From: an uncultured Prevotellaceae bacterium
GTDB lineage: Bacteria; Bacteroidota; Bacteroidia; Bacteroidales; Muribaculaceae
Assembly: GCA_937916085.1 (NCBI GenBank)
Contig: CALGGO010000124.1
Coordinates: 1-43,156 of the forward strand
Reading direction: 5' to 3'
DNA: 43,156 nt
How positions within the stretch are numbered: the first letter of the stretch is position 1; the number at the start of each line of letters is the position of its first letter. Of this stretch, positions 8,005-16,720 are shown piece by piece. The notes under the pieces were generated by a model, which searched no databases, was not told the DNA's origin, and saw only the letters and a list, made by a program, of their open reading frames with translations. A program made the position numbers and the translations under genes.

Positions 8005-9201
8005 TTACTCAATAGCAAGGAAATAGTATAGTCCTAAAATGTCATTGAAATAGACCTTGTAGCTTCCGGCCTTAGACACGATGTCGGGACCGCCTTGTGT
8101 ACCAATGCCCAATGGGAAGTCGGTACCACCCCAGTTTACATCCCAAGAGTTGTTGGCGGCAAACTTGAACTTGCCACCGTCGAGTGTGATGATTACAGTC
8201 ATCCACTCGTGGTTCTCGGTGTTGTCGCGCTTGCCCATAGCAGTCATGGAGTCATCGGCAGTGCTCCAACCATTGTGCTCACCAGGAATAGCGATAATGT
8301 CAAACTCAGAATATGTGCCGTCGAGCTTCTCCATCGAGAAGGTGTTATTAACGGTGTTCATAGTAATCTTGTAGTAGCCGTCGGAAGGGATACCGATGTT
8401 GTGGTTGTCGCCATCCTCATCGGTAACACCAGCATCGTTGCCATCGATGTTAGTGAAGTTCATCTGGGTGTCCCAGCTGCCTGGATCACGGACGAACTTG
8501 AACTGACCGCCGGCAGGGAAATAGCCGGCATACACGAGCGAACCGTTGCCGTCCTTGTCGAAGTCGGCTCCTGGCTCGGGCAGCAATGGAACAATACCGG
8601 TACCAATATCATTAACGTTCCAGTCGGCACTACCGATGCAGTTACCTACCATGTACCAGAGTACTGGGTCGGCAGGCTTGAGCTCGATGTAGTAAGGAGT
8701 AACAAGGAGTTTCACTACGTTAGAAACAACTTCACGAGCGCCAGGAGTGTTGGCTTTCACGCGGGCATAAACTTCCTGCTCGGCAGGAACCTGACCATCG
8801 ACATAATTGCAAATCACAACAAGCGCTTTAGCCAGCTCGCTAGCGCTAACCTCGGCGTTGCAGGTGCTGAAGATGTTTTCAAAAGCATAGTAGTCGCACT
8901 GAGTCTCGCCACTTTCGTCGGCAGCCTCCTCGGCATAAGAGGTAGTCCACTGATTGGTGGCAGAAACCTCAACAGTATATTCACAAGCTACAGGGAAGCC
9001 TCCATAGTCGGGTTGCGACCAGGTGAGGTTCACTGTCTCAGAGTTTGCCAAGTCAATAGCTTGACCGGCGTAAGCTGGAGTGTTCAGCACGAACGAGTCG
9101 GGTTGCTGAAGCACTGGGTTAGAGTCGCGGTCATCACTACACGAGGTGAACATGAGAACTGCACCCATGAGCAATAATGCCGACTTGAATATCTTATTCA
9201 T
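8005..9201 (-). CDS. SusE-like outer-membrane glycan-binding lipoprotein
   Basis: A 398-residue lipoprotein with lipobox MFTSC (Cys21). The N-terminal region (about 25-165) resembles the SusE Ig-like domain, with VNLTWSQPDYGG and YTVEVSATNQW. Two C-terminal binding modules follow: one with PAGGQFKFVRDPGSWDTQMNF and one with IPGEHNGWSTADDS and FKFAANNSWDVNWGG. The protein should sit on the outer surface next to SusCD and bind starch-like glycan. It is 39 bases downstream of susD, consistent with one operon. The last module is shared with susF, showing duplication of this unit. Ligand specificity is inferred. Confidence 0.88.
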   Translation of the reverse strand: MNKIFKSALLLMGAVLMFTSCSDDRDSNPVLQQPDSFVLNTPAYAGQAIDLANSETVNLTWSQPDYGGFPVACEYTVEVSATNQWTTSYAEEAADESGETQCDYYAFENIFSTCNAEVSASELAKALVVICNYVDGQVPAEQEVYARVKANTPGAREVVSNVVKLLVTPYYIELKPADPVLWYMVGNCIGSADWNVNDIGTGIVPLLPEPGADFDKDGNGSLVYAGYFPAGGQFKFVRDPGSWDTQMNFTNIDGNDAGVTDEDGDNHNIGIPSDGYYKITMNTVNNTFSMEKLDGTYSEFDIIAIPGEHNGWSTADDSMTAMGKRDNTENHEWMTVIITLDGGKFKFAANNSWDVNWGGTDFPLGIGTQGGPDIVSKAGSYKVYFNDILGLYYFLAIE

Positions 9202-9240
9202 AATAATCTCTTATTTAATGTTTAAAGTGATTAGCTATCA

Positions 9241-10911
9241 TTATTTGTAACCCTCGTTCTGTGTGAGGTTGGGGTTAGCAATCAGGTCATCGGTAGGAAT
9301 AGCGAATACATTGCGGTAAGCCTCGAAGTCGCGGCCAGAGTAAGCGCCACCCTTCCATTGCCACTTATAGTCGGTGTTACCACCAAACTTGCCAAAGCGG
9401 ATGAGGTCAACACGGCGACGTCCCTCAAAGTAGAACTCACGGCTCCACTCGTCGAGGATGTCGTTAAGAGAGTAAGACGCTTTCTCGGTAGCATGAGCGC
9501 GAGCACGCAGTGCGTTGATAGCGCTCACAGCGTCGGCAGGAGCAGCACCACTGCCACTCAGGCGGGTAACAGCCTCGGCGTAGGTCAAATAAGCCTCGGC
9601 GGCACGCATGTACATCAGTTGCGAGTCAGAGAAAGTGTTGTCTGAACCCTTCGAACCGTCGCACTTGAAGTTTGTGAACTTAGCAACAGCGTAGCCATAC
9701 TTGAAGTCACTCTCGTTCTCCACGTTGAGGTGACGACCCTCGGTCTCAAAGAGGGCACGGTCGTCGCCAGCAGCGGCAACTACGTCGTAGGCATGTCCTT
9801 CGGGAGCCTCGATGTCGGTGAAGAACTTCTTGATGAGCTCGGGACGGCAACGGTTACCACCCCAAGTGCTGTTGTTATAGAGGCCGTTAACCTCGGTGGG
9901 GTCGTAGGGATAAGGATGCATGTCACTGTCGAAGGTAGAGCAAATCAGGAAGTTTGTTCCACCCCAAGAAGTAGTGCGAGTACCATTTTGAATTACTGGG
10001 AACAGAGCCTCAACCATAGCACCATTAGTGCCGTTGTCGCCCATGAAGAGCATCTGGTAGGCAGTGAAGTGACGGGTAATACCATCGACACCTGCACCCT
10101 CGTAGTCGTTAGTAAAGAGTGTGTAAGCTGAATCCATCACCTTCTTGGCATAGTCGCGGGCAGCAGCCCATTGAGGAGTGCCGGTATAGACTTGTGCATT
10201 GAGGTAGAGGCGTGCAAGAAGCATCCAGGCAGCAGCCTTGTCAACGCGACCGAAACCAGTTTGACCATAGTTCTTAGGAGCGGGATCGCTGAGCAGTTGG
10301 TCGCCAGAGCCCTCGCCAATGATGTCCTTAAGCTCGCTCTCTATGAACTCATAAACTTGAGCGCGAGTGTATTGCTCGGGGTTGTCACCCGAAATCTTGG
10401 TAGTGAAAGGAATGTTTCCGAAACCGTCCATCAACAGATAGAACTGGAAGGCGCGCAGGAAGCGAATCTCGGCACTCATTGTAGCGTCGTAGTCACCAAA
10501 GACTTCCAGATACTGGTTGCAGAAGGTGATACCGATACACAGTCCGTAGTAGTAACCACGCAGCATTGGGTGGCTAGCGTCATAGCTGTTGTGGCAATAA
10601 GAAGAAATACCCTCGTCACCCCAACCGCAGATTGCCTCGTCGGTAGTGAGCTCGTTAGAGTTCCACATCTGGCGGAACTTGTGCTGGAAACCACCATCAA
10701 GACCGTCAACGTCAACGTTGTCGTCGCCACCGTTGTTACCCGAAGTGGCGAATACCGAATAGCACTTGTTGAACAGTTGCTCAGCGGTAACGTCATTTTT
10801 CAGAGAAGGGTCGATAGGCTCCACGTCAAGGTCTTTGACACAAGAGTTCAAACCCAAGCCCATGATGATAACAGCGGCTGCGCAAACTATATATTTAAAA
10901 TACTTATTCAT
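9241..10911 (-). CDS. SusD-family nutrient-binding outer-membrane lipoprotein
   Basis: A 556-residue SusD/RagB protein that forms the lid over the SusC channel. The signal peptide ends in the lipobox GLNSC (Cys24), followed by VKDLDVEPIDPSLK. Typical SusD features include the TPR-like helical region (AEIRFLRAFQFYLLMDGFGNIPFTT, KAAAWMLLARLYLNA) and the C-terminal block AEAYLTYAEAVTRLSG, INALRARAHA and EWSREFYFEGRRRVDLIRFGKF. The length is normal for the family. It lies 31 bases after susC, and the pair defines the transport core of this polysaccharide utilisation locus. Confidence 0.96.
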   Translation of the reverse strand: MNKYFKYIVCAAAVIIMGLGLNSCVKDLDVEPIDPSLKNDVTAEQLFNKCYSVFATSGNNGGDDNVDVDGLDGGFQHKFRQMWNSNELTTDEAICGWGDEGISSYCHNSYDASHPMLRGYYYGLCIGITFCNQYLEVFGDYDATMSAEIRFLRAFQFYLLMDGFGNIPFTTKISGDNPEQYTRAQVYEFIESELKDIIGEGSGDQLLSDPAPKNYGQTGFGRVDKAAAWMLLARLYLNAQVYTGTPQWAAARDYAKKVMDSAYTLFTNDYEGAGVDGITRHFTAYQMLFMGDNGTNGAMVEALFPVIQNGTRTTSWGGTNFLICSTFDSDMHPYPYDPTEVNGLYNNSTWGGNRCRPELIKKFFTDIEAPEGHAYDVVAAAGDDRALFETEGRHLNVENESDFKYGYAVAKFTNFKCDGSKGSDNTFSDSQLMYMRAAEAYLTYAEAVTRLSGSGAAPADAVSAINALRARAHATEKASYSLNDILDEWSREFYFEGRRRVDLIRFGKFGGNTDYKWQWKGGAYSGRDFEAYRNVFAIPTDDLIANPNLTQNEGYK

Positions 10912-10942
10912 TTTGATATATATTAAAATGTGTCTTGAAAAA

Positions 10943-13900
10943 TTAGAAGTTCAGGCTCAAACCAAGGATGAACGAGATGGGACGTGGGAAGATGTCGCCA
11001 CCGATACCGCCAAAGATCTCAGGATCGATACCATCATACTTGGTGATGCAGAATACGTTAGAAACTGTACCATAAACACGTCCGCCCAGGCCGTGATAGC
11101 CGTTGCTCTTGAAGAGCTCGTTGAAGCTGTAACCCAGGGTGATGTTGTCACACTTGAGGAACGAAGCGTTCTGTACCCAATAGTCGCTGAATACGGTCTC
11201 GTTGTCATAGGTTTGCCAACCCATCTCAACTGCCGACAAAGGACGATTGTTGAAGTAGTTACCCGAAACGTTCTCCAGAATGGCGGCGTTGCTCACATTG
11301 TGATGACCTTGTGCCACGTTGTTGAACATGTAGTTGCCAATGCTTGCGCGCAGACTGAAACCGAAGTCCCAGTTCTTCCACTCGAGCTTAGAAGCAAAGC
11401 CCATAGTAACAGGAGCCCAAGGACTCTTGTAGAGATACTTGTCGGCCTCGCTAATCACGCCGTCGGCGTTGCGGTCAACAACCTGACCCTCGATGGGCTT
11501 GCCATCGGCATCATAAACCTGCTGATATACATAGAACGAGTTGGCGGGATGATCTACAAAGTGAGCTTGAGCAGGACCGTTGATGCCAATGCTACCAGTG
11601 GTAACAAAGTAGCTTGGGTCGTCGCTGATGAGCTCAGTAATCTTGTTGCTGTTGTAAGTCAAGTTGTAGTCAAGAGTCCACAACAGGTCGTCGGTAGAGA
11701 TGGCTTTCCAGTTAACGGCAAACTCAATACCTGTGTTGCGCAGCGAACCGATGTTCTTGTAGAAAGCGTTGCGGAAGTTGGTCATTGCCGAGAAGGTAGC
11801 CCAGTTCAAGAGGTCGGTGGTCTTGCGGTAGTACCAGTCGATGCTACCTGTCAAGCGGCCGTTCATCACACCCCAGTCAAGACCCACGTTGGTGGTGGTA
11901 GTGGTCTCCCACTTAAGCTCGGGGTTATACACGTTTGGTTTAGCCTTTGAGCCATCGCCCAAGAGGTCGTAGAACGCGCCCTGGCTGCCGTTGCTCATCA
12001 CGTAGTTGGCAAAGTAGTTGTAGTCGCCGATGCCTTCCTGCTGACCAGTCTTACCCCAACCGAGGCGGAGCTTCAATGTGCTGAAAGGACCTTCCTTCAT
12101 GAATGCTTCCTCGGCAATGTTCCAAGCAAGAGCTGCCGATGGGAACAATGCCCAGTGGTCACGGAAGCGTGACGAACCATCGTAACGCATGGTGAAGGTG
12201 AGGTAGTACTTGCTGTCGTAGATGTAGTTCATACGGCCGAAGAACGATACCAGATAGTTCTCAGTGCGATAGCCGAGACCGTTGTTCTGGCGATAAACAC
12301 TCTCACCGCGTATGGCACCTGCCTTAGAATCGCCAACAGCATAAGTTGCGCCAGGAATCCATGTTCCAGGAACGACTGTGAGTACATCGTCGGCACCGAA
12401 GTAGAGAGCCGAGTTAGATGGGAATGTACCCCACGACTCGTTAAACTCCTTGCGCCAGTTGTGCTGCCACTCATAACCTGCCATGATGTCGAAGTGGTGC
12501 TTGTCGTTGAAATCCTTGTAGTATTGAGCGTAGGTGCTCAACTGGAGGTTCTCCTTCGACTGAGTGTAGTAGCTGGTGTTGCCCCAGTAGTTGCTGGTAT
12601 TGCTGATGTTGGTGCTGATGTTGTGACCCTCACCGTGAGTGAAGTCACCACCGAGTGTCAAGTGCAGACGCAAGTCCTCAAAACCGTGAATCTTGTAGTC
12701 GATGTCGGCACTACCGATGAACGAGCGGGTCTTACCGCTGTTGTCATGGTTGTCGAGCATTGCCACGGGGTTGTAAGGAGCGTTGGTGTTCTTAGTGTAG
12801 GGCCAAGCGGGATCGGCAGTGTTAATCTGCAGCCAATCGAAATAGCCACCCACACCGGCATACATAGGATCGTCGCTGTAAACGGGCTGAGTGGGGTCCA
12901 TGCGCACTGCATTACCCACGGCGCCAGTGTCGGCAAAGCGGCTCTTGGTCCAAGCGAGCTTGCCATTGAGGTTGAAGGTCAGGTGATCGTTCAAGAGCGA
13001 CGGACTGAGGTTAACGGCTACAGTGTAGCGCTTGTAGTCCGAAGTCTTGAGGATACCTTGCTGGTCGGTGTAACCGAGCGACAAGCGATAAGGAAGGAAA
13101 TCCTTAACCGAGCCGGCAACGGTGATGTTGTGGTCATGGCTGAACGCGGTGCGATAGATTTCGCTCTGCCAGTCGGTGTTGGCGTTGCCAAGCAGCGAGA
13201 GGGCAGTTTCCTTGCGGGTGTCGTTCTCAAAAGCGTTGGCGATAAACGCGCGATACTCATCACCGTTCATCACCTTGATGGTCTTTTTCTTCATGCTCCA
13301 TGTAACGTTGCCATTGTAGCTCACTTGTGGAGCTGTCTGTCCACGACGGCCCTTCTTGGTGGTGATGATGATAACACCGTTAGAACCACGCGAACCGTAG
13401 ATGGCGGTTGCCGAAGCATCTTTCAAAACGTTGAAGCTCTCGATATCCTGTGGGTTAACGAGAGAGAGAGGGTTAGCCACACCACTAATGCCATTGTTAT
13501 CCATGGCGATACCATCGATAACGATGAGTGGGTTGTTGCTGGCGTTCAGTGACGAACCACCACGAATGCGGATTGTGGCACTACCACCAGGGGCACCGTC
13601 ACCACTGGTAACGCTCACACCGGCAACTTTACCGTTAAGCATGTCCTGTGCGCTCACTACCACACCCTTGTTCTTGGAGTCGGGGCGTAGAGCAGTCACA
13701 CTACCGGTGAGGTCGCTCTTCTTGACAGTACCGTAACCAATCACCACCACATTCTCGAGCACTTGAGCGTCGTCGAGCATCTCGATAACGAGAGTGGGAG
13801 CGGCGGTAACGATCTGATCTTGAAGACCGATAGAAGAAACTTGGAGCTGGGCGCCCTTTGGCACAGTGATTGTGAAGTTACCGTCGAAGTCGGTAGCCAC

Positions 13901-14068
13901 CACATTTGTGGTACCCACTTGGGTAACCGTTGCACCAATAACAGGTTCGCCGGTAGCATCCTTGACATGTCCCTGCACAGTAATCTGTGCGTAGGCTCCG
14001 ATGGATAGGAAGAGTCCTATCATCAGGGCTAGAATCCTCAGGGGAATTCTAATGTTTACCTGCTTCAT
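10943..14068 (-). CDS. SusC-family TonB-dependent outer-membrane transporter
   Basis: A 1041-residue SusC/RagA transporter. After the signal peptide (MKQVNIRIPLRILALMIGLF to GAYAQ) comes the carboxypeptidase-D-like domain (about 29-112: VQGHVKDATGEPVIGATV, TDFDGNFTITVPKG), then the conserved ENVVVIGYGTVKKSDLTGSV stretch that includes the TonB-box region. Next is the plug (PGGSATIRIRGGSSLNASNNPLIVIDG, ATAIYGSRGSNGVIIITTKKG) and a long beta-barrel ending in the aromatic FILGLSLNF. It imports oligosaccharides with SusD using TonB energy. It is first gene of the minus-strand operon, transcribed from a promoter near 14190 and divergent from the LacI-type gene. Its 5' leader holds three 8-bp direct repeats. 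Confidence 0.97.
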   Translation of the reverse strand: MKQVNIRIPLRILALMIGLFLSIGAYAQITVQGHVKDATGEPVIGATVTQVGTTNVVATDFDGNFTITVPKGAQLQVSSIGLQDQIVTAAPTLVIEMLDDAQVLENVVVIGYGTVKKSDLTGSVTALRPDSKNKGVVVSAQDMLNGKVAGVSVTSGDGAPGGSATIRIRGGSSLNASNNPLIVIDGIAMDNNGISGVANPLSLVNPQDIESFNVLKDASATAIYGSRGSNGVIIITTKKGRRGQTAPQVSYNGNVTWSMKKKTIKVMNGDEYRAFIANAFENDTRKETALSLLGNANTDWQSEIYRTAFSHDHNITVAGSVKDFLPYRLSLGYTDQQGILKTSDYKRYTVAVNLSPSLLNDHLTFNLNGKLAWTKSRFADTGAVGNAVRMDPTQPVYSDDPMYAGVGGYFDWLQINTADPAWPYTKNTNAPYNPVAMLDNHDNSGKTRSFIGSADIDYKIHGFEDLRLHLTLGGDFTHGEGHNISTNISNTSNYWGNTSYYTQSKENLQLSTYAQYYKDFNDKHHFDIMAGYEWQHNWRKEFNESWGTFPSNSALYFGADDVLTVVPGTWIPGATYAVGDSKAGAIRGESVYRQNNGLGYRTENYLVSFFGRMNYIYDSKYYLTFTMRYDGSSRFRDHWALFPSAALAWNIAEEAFMKEGPFSTLKLRLGWGKTGQQEGIGDYNYFANYVMSNGSQGAFYDLLGDGSKAKPNVYNPELKWETTTTTNVGLDWGVMNGRLTGSIDWYYRKTTDLLNWATFSAMTNFRNAFYKNIGSLRNTGIEFAVNWKAISTDDLLWTLDYNLTYNSNKITELISDDPSYFVTTGSIGINGPAQAHFVDHPANSFYVYQQVYDADGKPIEGQVVDRNADGVISEADKYLYKSPWAPVTMGFASKLEWKNWDFGFSLRASIGNYMFNNVAQGHHNVSNAAILENVSGNYFNNRPLSAVEMGWQTYDNETVFSDYWVQNASFLKCDNITLGYSFNELFKSNGYHGLGGRVYGTVSNVFCITKYDGIDPEIFGGIGGDIFPRPISFILGLSLNF

Positions 14069-14085
14069 CTTGTTTTAATTAAATT

Positions 14086-14110
14086 GTTATTAAGTTATTA
14101 AGTTATTAAG
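14086..14110. repeat. three 8-bp direct repeats in the susC leader
   Basis: GTTATTAA occurs three times head-to-tail, ending 18 bases before the susC start codon on the opposite strand. Copy-number change here could alter leader spacing; that is inference. Confidence 0.8.
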
Positions 14111-14190
14111 TAAAAAAAATGTTTGGTATTTTCTAACTATTTGCTATAGTTTATTGTAATCAAAAAGTTCAGAGCGAAATTTTGCAACTA

Positions 14191-14219
14191 CAAAATTAAT
14201 TACTTTACATAAAAGCAAA
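14191..14219 (-). promoter_or_regulatory. probable susC promoter
   Basis: On the minus strand TAATTTTG (14198-14191) matches the Bacteroidetes -7 consensus TAnnTTTG. A TTTG (14219-14216) lies 17 bases upstream as -33. The predicted transcript start is near 14184, giving a leader of about 115 nt. Confidence 0.6.
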
Positions 14220-14254
14220 GTGTTTTTGCTATTTAATTATGTGTTAAATGAAGC

Positions 14255-14266
14255 GCAAACGTTTGC
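14255..14266. promoter_or_regulatory. LacI/PurR-type operator palindrome
   Basis: GCAAACGTTTGC is a perfect 12-bp palindrome with the central CG typical of LacI-family operators (the PurR consensus core is the same). It lies between the divergent susC promoter and the LacI-type gene, about 70 bases upstream of the predicted susC start. That placement suits activation of susC or control of the regulator rather than simple blocking of the -7 region. No second copy was found by eye near the amylase promoter. Confidence 0.8.
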
Positions 14267-14315
14267 ATTAAGATAATTTAAGAAATTAAAGAGTTAGCCT
14301 TTTTAAGATTTATTG

Positions 14316-14323
14316 TAACTTTG
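14316..14323 (+). promoter_or_regulatory. probable -7 element of the LacI-type gene
   Basis: TAACTTTG matches TAnnTTTG, 73 bases before ATG 14397. The -33 region (near 14299) is T-rich but has no clean TTTG. Confidence 0.5.
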
Positions 14324-14396
14324 AACTCTCAATGCAGCAACACGTCAGCCTTTGTGGCGCAACACGCTGAAAATGAATTACTAATAGCTTGCCATT

Positions 14397-15422
14397 ATGA
14401 ATGAGAAACAACCTTTGACAATGAAAGACATTGCCGCGCAGCTCGGTGTTAGCGTGGCAACAGTGTCGCGTGCCTTGAAAAACAGCCCAAACATCAGCAA
14501 GAAGCGCCGCGAGATGATTCAGCAGTATGCCCGCGAGCACGACTACTACCCTAACGTCATCGCCGAGCAGCTGCGCCACAGCCGCCAAAAGCCGTCGCAA
14601 ATCATCGGTGTGATACTGCCCGAGATAGTGCATTTCTACTTTGCCTCAATCCTGAGCGGCATCGAGGAGAAAGCCAAGGAGCGCGGCTACCGCATCATGG
14701 TGGCGCAGAGCCGCGAGAGCTACGAGCGAGAGGTGGAAATCTGCGAGTCGTTCAAGAAGAACAAAGTGTGTGGCATCATCGTCTCGCAGGCTAAGGACAC
14801 CGAGCAGTACGACCACTTCATCAAGCTGGTGAACAGCGGCATACCACTGGTGTTCTACGACCGCATCTGCCCTGCCATCAACGCCAGCCGTGTGGTGGTA
14901 GATGACTATCAGGCAGCCTACAAAGCTGTGGGACACATGATTGAGAGTGGCTGCCAGCGAGTGGCGTTCTATGTCTCTAACCTGAACATGGAAATATCGA
15001 AGAACCGCCTCAATGGATATAAAGACGCTCTATATCATCATGGACTGCAGCCCGATGAGAAATTGATTGTTCAATGCGACAATCCCGTTGATGCCGAGAG
15101 AATCACCCCCGAGCTGCTCAAGATGAAAGACCGCCCCGACGCGTTCTTCGCCATCAACGACGAGACGGCAATCGCCATCATGTACACCGCCAAGAAGATG
15201 GGGCTGAGGGTGCCCGAGGACGTGTCGGTGTGCGGATTTACCGACAGCGAGCGCGCCATCTCCTGCGACCCCATGCTCACCACAGTGCATCAAAATGGCG
15301 CCGAGGTGGGCAGCCAGGCCACCGACATCCTTATCGACATGGTGGAGGGCAAGCTCCCCATCGACCGCGCCGAGAAACGCATGGTGCGCACAAAACTTGT
15401 GGTGAGAAGCACCACAAAGTAA
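14397..15422 (+). CDS. LacI-family transcriptional regulator of the Sus-like locus
   Basis: A 341-residue regulator. The N-terminal helix-turn-helix is MKDIAAQLGVSVATVSRALKNSPNISKKRRE (about 9-39), with the hinge helix in NVIAEQLRHSRQKPSQIIGV. The periplasmic-binding-protein-like sensor domain follows, with conserved GVILPEIVHFYFASILSGIE, FFAINDETAIAIMYTAKKMG and PEDVSVCGFTDSE. It should bind a sugar ligand and the palindrome GCAAACGTTTGC 131 bases upstream of its start. It is divergent from susC, a common place for a local regulator. Canonical Bacteroides starch loci use SusR, so a LacI type is notable, though LacI regulators are known beside amylase loci in Prevotella-like genomes. Its stop TAA begins a TAAGTGT tandem array. 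Confidence 0.93.
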   Translation: MNEKQPLTMKDIAAQLGVSVATVSRALKNSPNISKKRREMIQQYAREHDYYPNVIAEQLRHSRQKPSQIIGVILPEIVHFYFASILSGIEEKAKERGYRIMVAQSRESYEREVEICESFKKNKVCGIIVSQAKDTEQYDHFIKLVNSGIPLVFYDRICPAINASRVVVDDYQAAYKAVGHMIESGCQRVAFYVSNLNMEISKNRLNGYKDALYHHGLQPDEKLIVQCDNPVDAERITPELLKMKDRPDAFFAINDETAIAIMYTAKKMGLRVPEDVSVCGFTDSERAISCDPMLTTVHQNGAEVGSQATDILIDMVEGKLPIDRAEKRMVRTKLVVRSTTK

Positions 15423-15561
15423 GTGTTAAGGGTTAAGTTTTAAGTGTTAAGTAAGGACGAGGCGTGCCTCGTCCGCTAGAGATTCTAGAAGGTCTAGATC
15501 GTCTAGAAAATCTAGAAAATCAAGAATTTCTAGTCAATCTAGAAGATATGGAATTCTAGAA
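15420..15561 (+). repeat. composite 3' array: TAAGTGT units, GGACGAGGC palindrome, CTAGA units
   Basis: In the sense of the LacI-type gene: TAA of the stop opens TAAGTGT, TAAGGGT, TAAGTTT, TAAGTGT units (15420-15453). Then comes the 20-bp palindrome GGACGAGGC-GT-GCCTCGTCC (15455-15474), then CTAGA-containing units of about 9-10 bp to 15561. The same three parts in the same order occur inverted at 16720-16617, on the other side of the acyltransferase. Confidence 0.92.
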
Positions 15562-15569
15562 CACTCCCC

Positions 15570-16589
15570 CTAAGCCGCAGTTTCTTCGGTTTTCTTGATT
15601 TTCCAGCCTTTGTAGAAAAATTCCTCTTGCGCCGTGTAGCGGGGCAGGTATTTCTTTAGCAGATAAATGACAGGGAACTCGAGAGCCAGCACAAGCACCA
15701 GCACAATGAGGAACGGCCAAGGGGTGTCGGCAAGCGAGGGTAGTAGCTTGCCTATCAACGCTTTGAGCGGACCAATCAGGAAATAGTGGGTGCCTAAAAC
15801 CATGATAGAATAACGTCCCAGGTGCGAGATGACCGGCACAGGACGCTTGATGTACTGGCACAGGAAGAGCAGCGACATGATAGACAACGCCGGCAGCATA
15901 TAGAGCCTGAAATAGCTGGGATAGACGCGGTGAAGCATGTTGATGCGCTCCGAGAAGAAAAACAATATAACCGCAACAGCCACCGCCAGCACTATACGCA
16001 CCGCAACGTGAGGACCTTTCTCAAGCAACCCCAGCTTTCGTGACTCGGAACCTAGCACAAAGAATGGCATTGCCACAAGGGCTATGTCGAGATAAAGGAT
16101 TATAGTATAATGGGCACTCACTAGTGCATAGCCTATCGCCGACAACAGCAGCGCAGCGACTATCGTGAGCCAGCGAGGGAGGAACTTCTGCAACAGATAG
16201 TAGATGATATTCACCTCAAAAAGCACTACCAGGAACCATGTGGGAGTGTTATTCTCGATGGGGTTGAGCGGCATGCGCTCAAGCGCCTTTGCCACACTGA
16301 AATGGCTCTCAAGCAAGTTCCTACCAAAATAATAGATTGTGCCTATTATCAGGAACAATATCAATGGAACAATGATGTTGTTGACCTTCTTGCGGGCGAA
16401 ATCAAAAAAGCCGTCATAGAGCTTGAAAAACAGTCCCGACAAGAAGAAATACATGGGAATGCGGAACTGCTGCAGCATATATCCGTAGGGGTCGCCAAAT
16501 GCCGTGGTCTTGACATGAAAAGCCACCACCAAGATGATACACAGCCCCTTCATGAAATCGATATATGCTATCCTTTGCTTTGTAGCCAT
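15570..16589 (-). CDS. acyltransferase family 3 (OafA/YrhL-like) membrane protein
   Basis: A 339-residue inner-membrane protein starting MATKQRIAYIDFMKGLCIILVVAFHV, the hallmark of acyltransferase-3 proteins that O-acylate surface glycans. About ten hydrophobic segments follow, including PMYFFLSGLFFKLYDGF and NNTPTWFLVVLFEVNIIYYLL. The C-terminus is short and basic. A longer frame opens at 16655, but its first 22 codons lie within the CTAGA/GGACAAGGC repeat, so ATG 16589 is preferred. The gene stands alone between two inverted copies of the same composite repeat. The acyl acceptor is unknown. Confidence 0.85.
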   Translation of the reverse strand: MATKQRIAYIDFMKGLCIILVVAFHVKTTAFGDPYGYMLQQFRIPMYFFLSGLFFKLYDGFFDFARKKVNNIIVPLILFLIIGTIYYFGRNLLESHFSVAKALERMPLNPIENNTPTWFLVVLFEVNIIYYLLQKFLPRWLTIVAALLLSAIGYALVSAHYTIILYLDIALVAMPFFVLGSESRKLGLLEKGPHVAVRIVLAVAVAVILFFFSERINMLHRVYPSYFRLYMLPALSIMSLLFLCQYIKRPVPVISHLGRYSIMVLGTHYFLIGPLKALIGKLLPSLADTPWPFLIVLVLVLALEFPVIYLLKKYLPRYTAQEEFFYKGWKIKKTEETAA

Positions 16590-16616
16590 TTTATTGTTTT
16601 TATTGTCATCTTTTTT

Positions 16617-16720
16617 TCTAGAAATTCTAGATTGTCTAGCAAACGGACAAGGCACGCCTTGTCCCTACTTAACACTTAAAACTTAACACTTATCACTTAA
16701 CACTTATCACTTAACACTTA
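16617..16720 (-). repeat. composite 3' array, inverted copy of 15420-15561
   Basis: Read on minus from the stop of the carbonic-anhydrase-like gene: TAAGTGT/TAAGTGA units (16720 down to 16667), 20-bp palindrome GGACAAGGC-GT-GCCTTGTCC (16664-16645), then CTAGA units (16640-16617). The palindrome differs from its partner by one compensated base pair (A-T for G-C), so pairing is kept. Confidence 0.92.

Noticed and set aside
8095..9177. 360-codon plus-strand ORF
   Set aside because: Mirror of the susE-like gene caused by codon bias; no start context or domain.
12461..13552. 363-codon plus-strand ORF
   Set aside because: Antisense to susC; Val/Leu-rich shadow translation.
16590..16655. 22-residue N-terminal extension of the acyltransferase
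   Set aside because: Encoded by the CTAGA array and palindrome; the family normally begins just before YIDFMKG.
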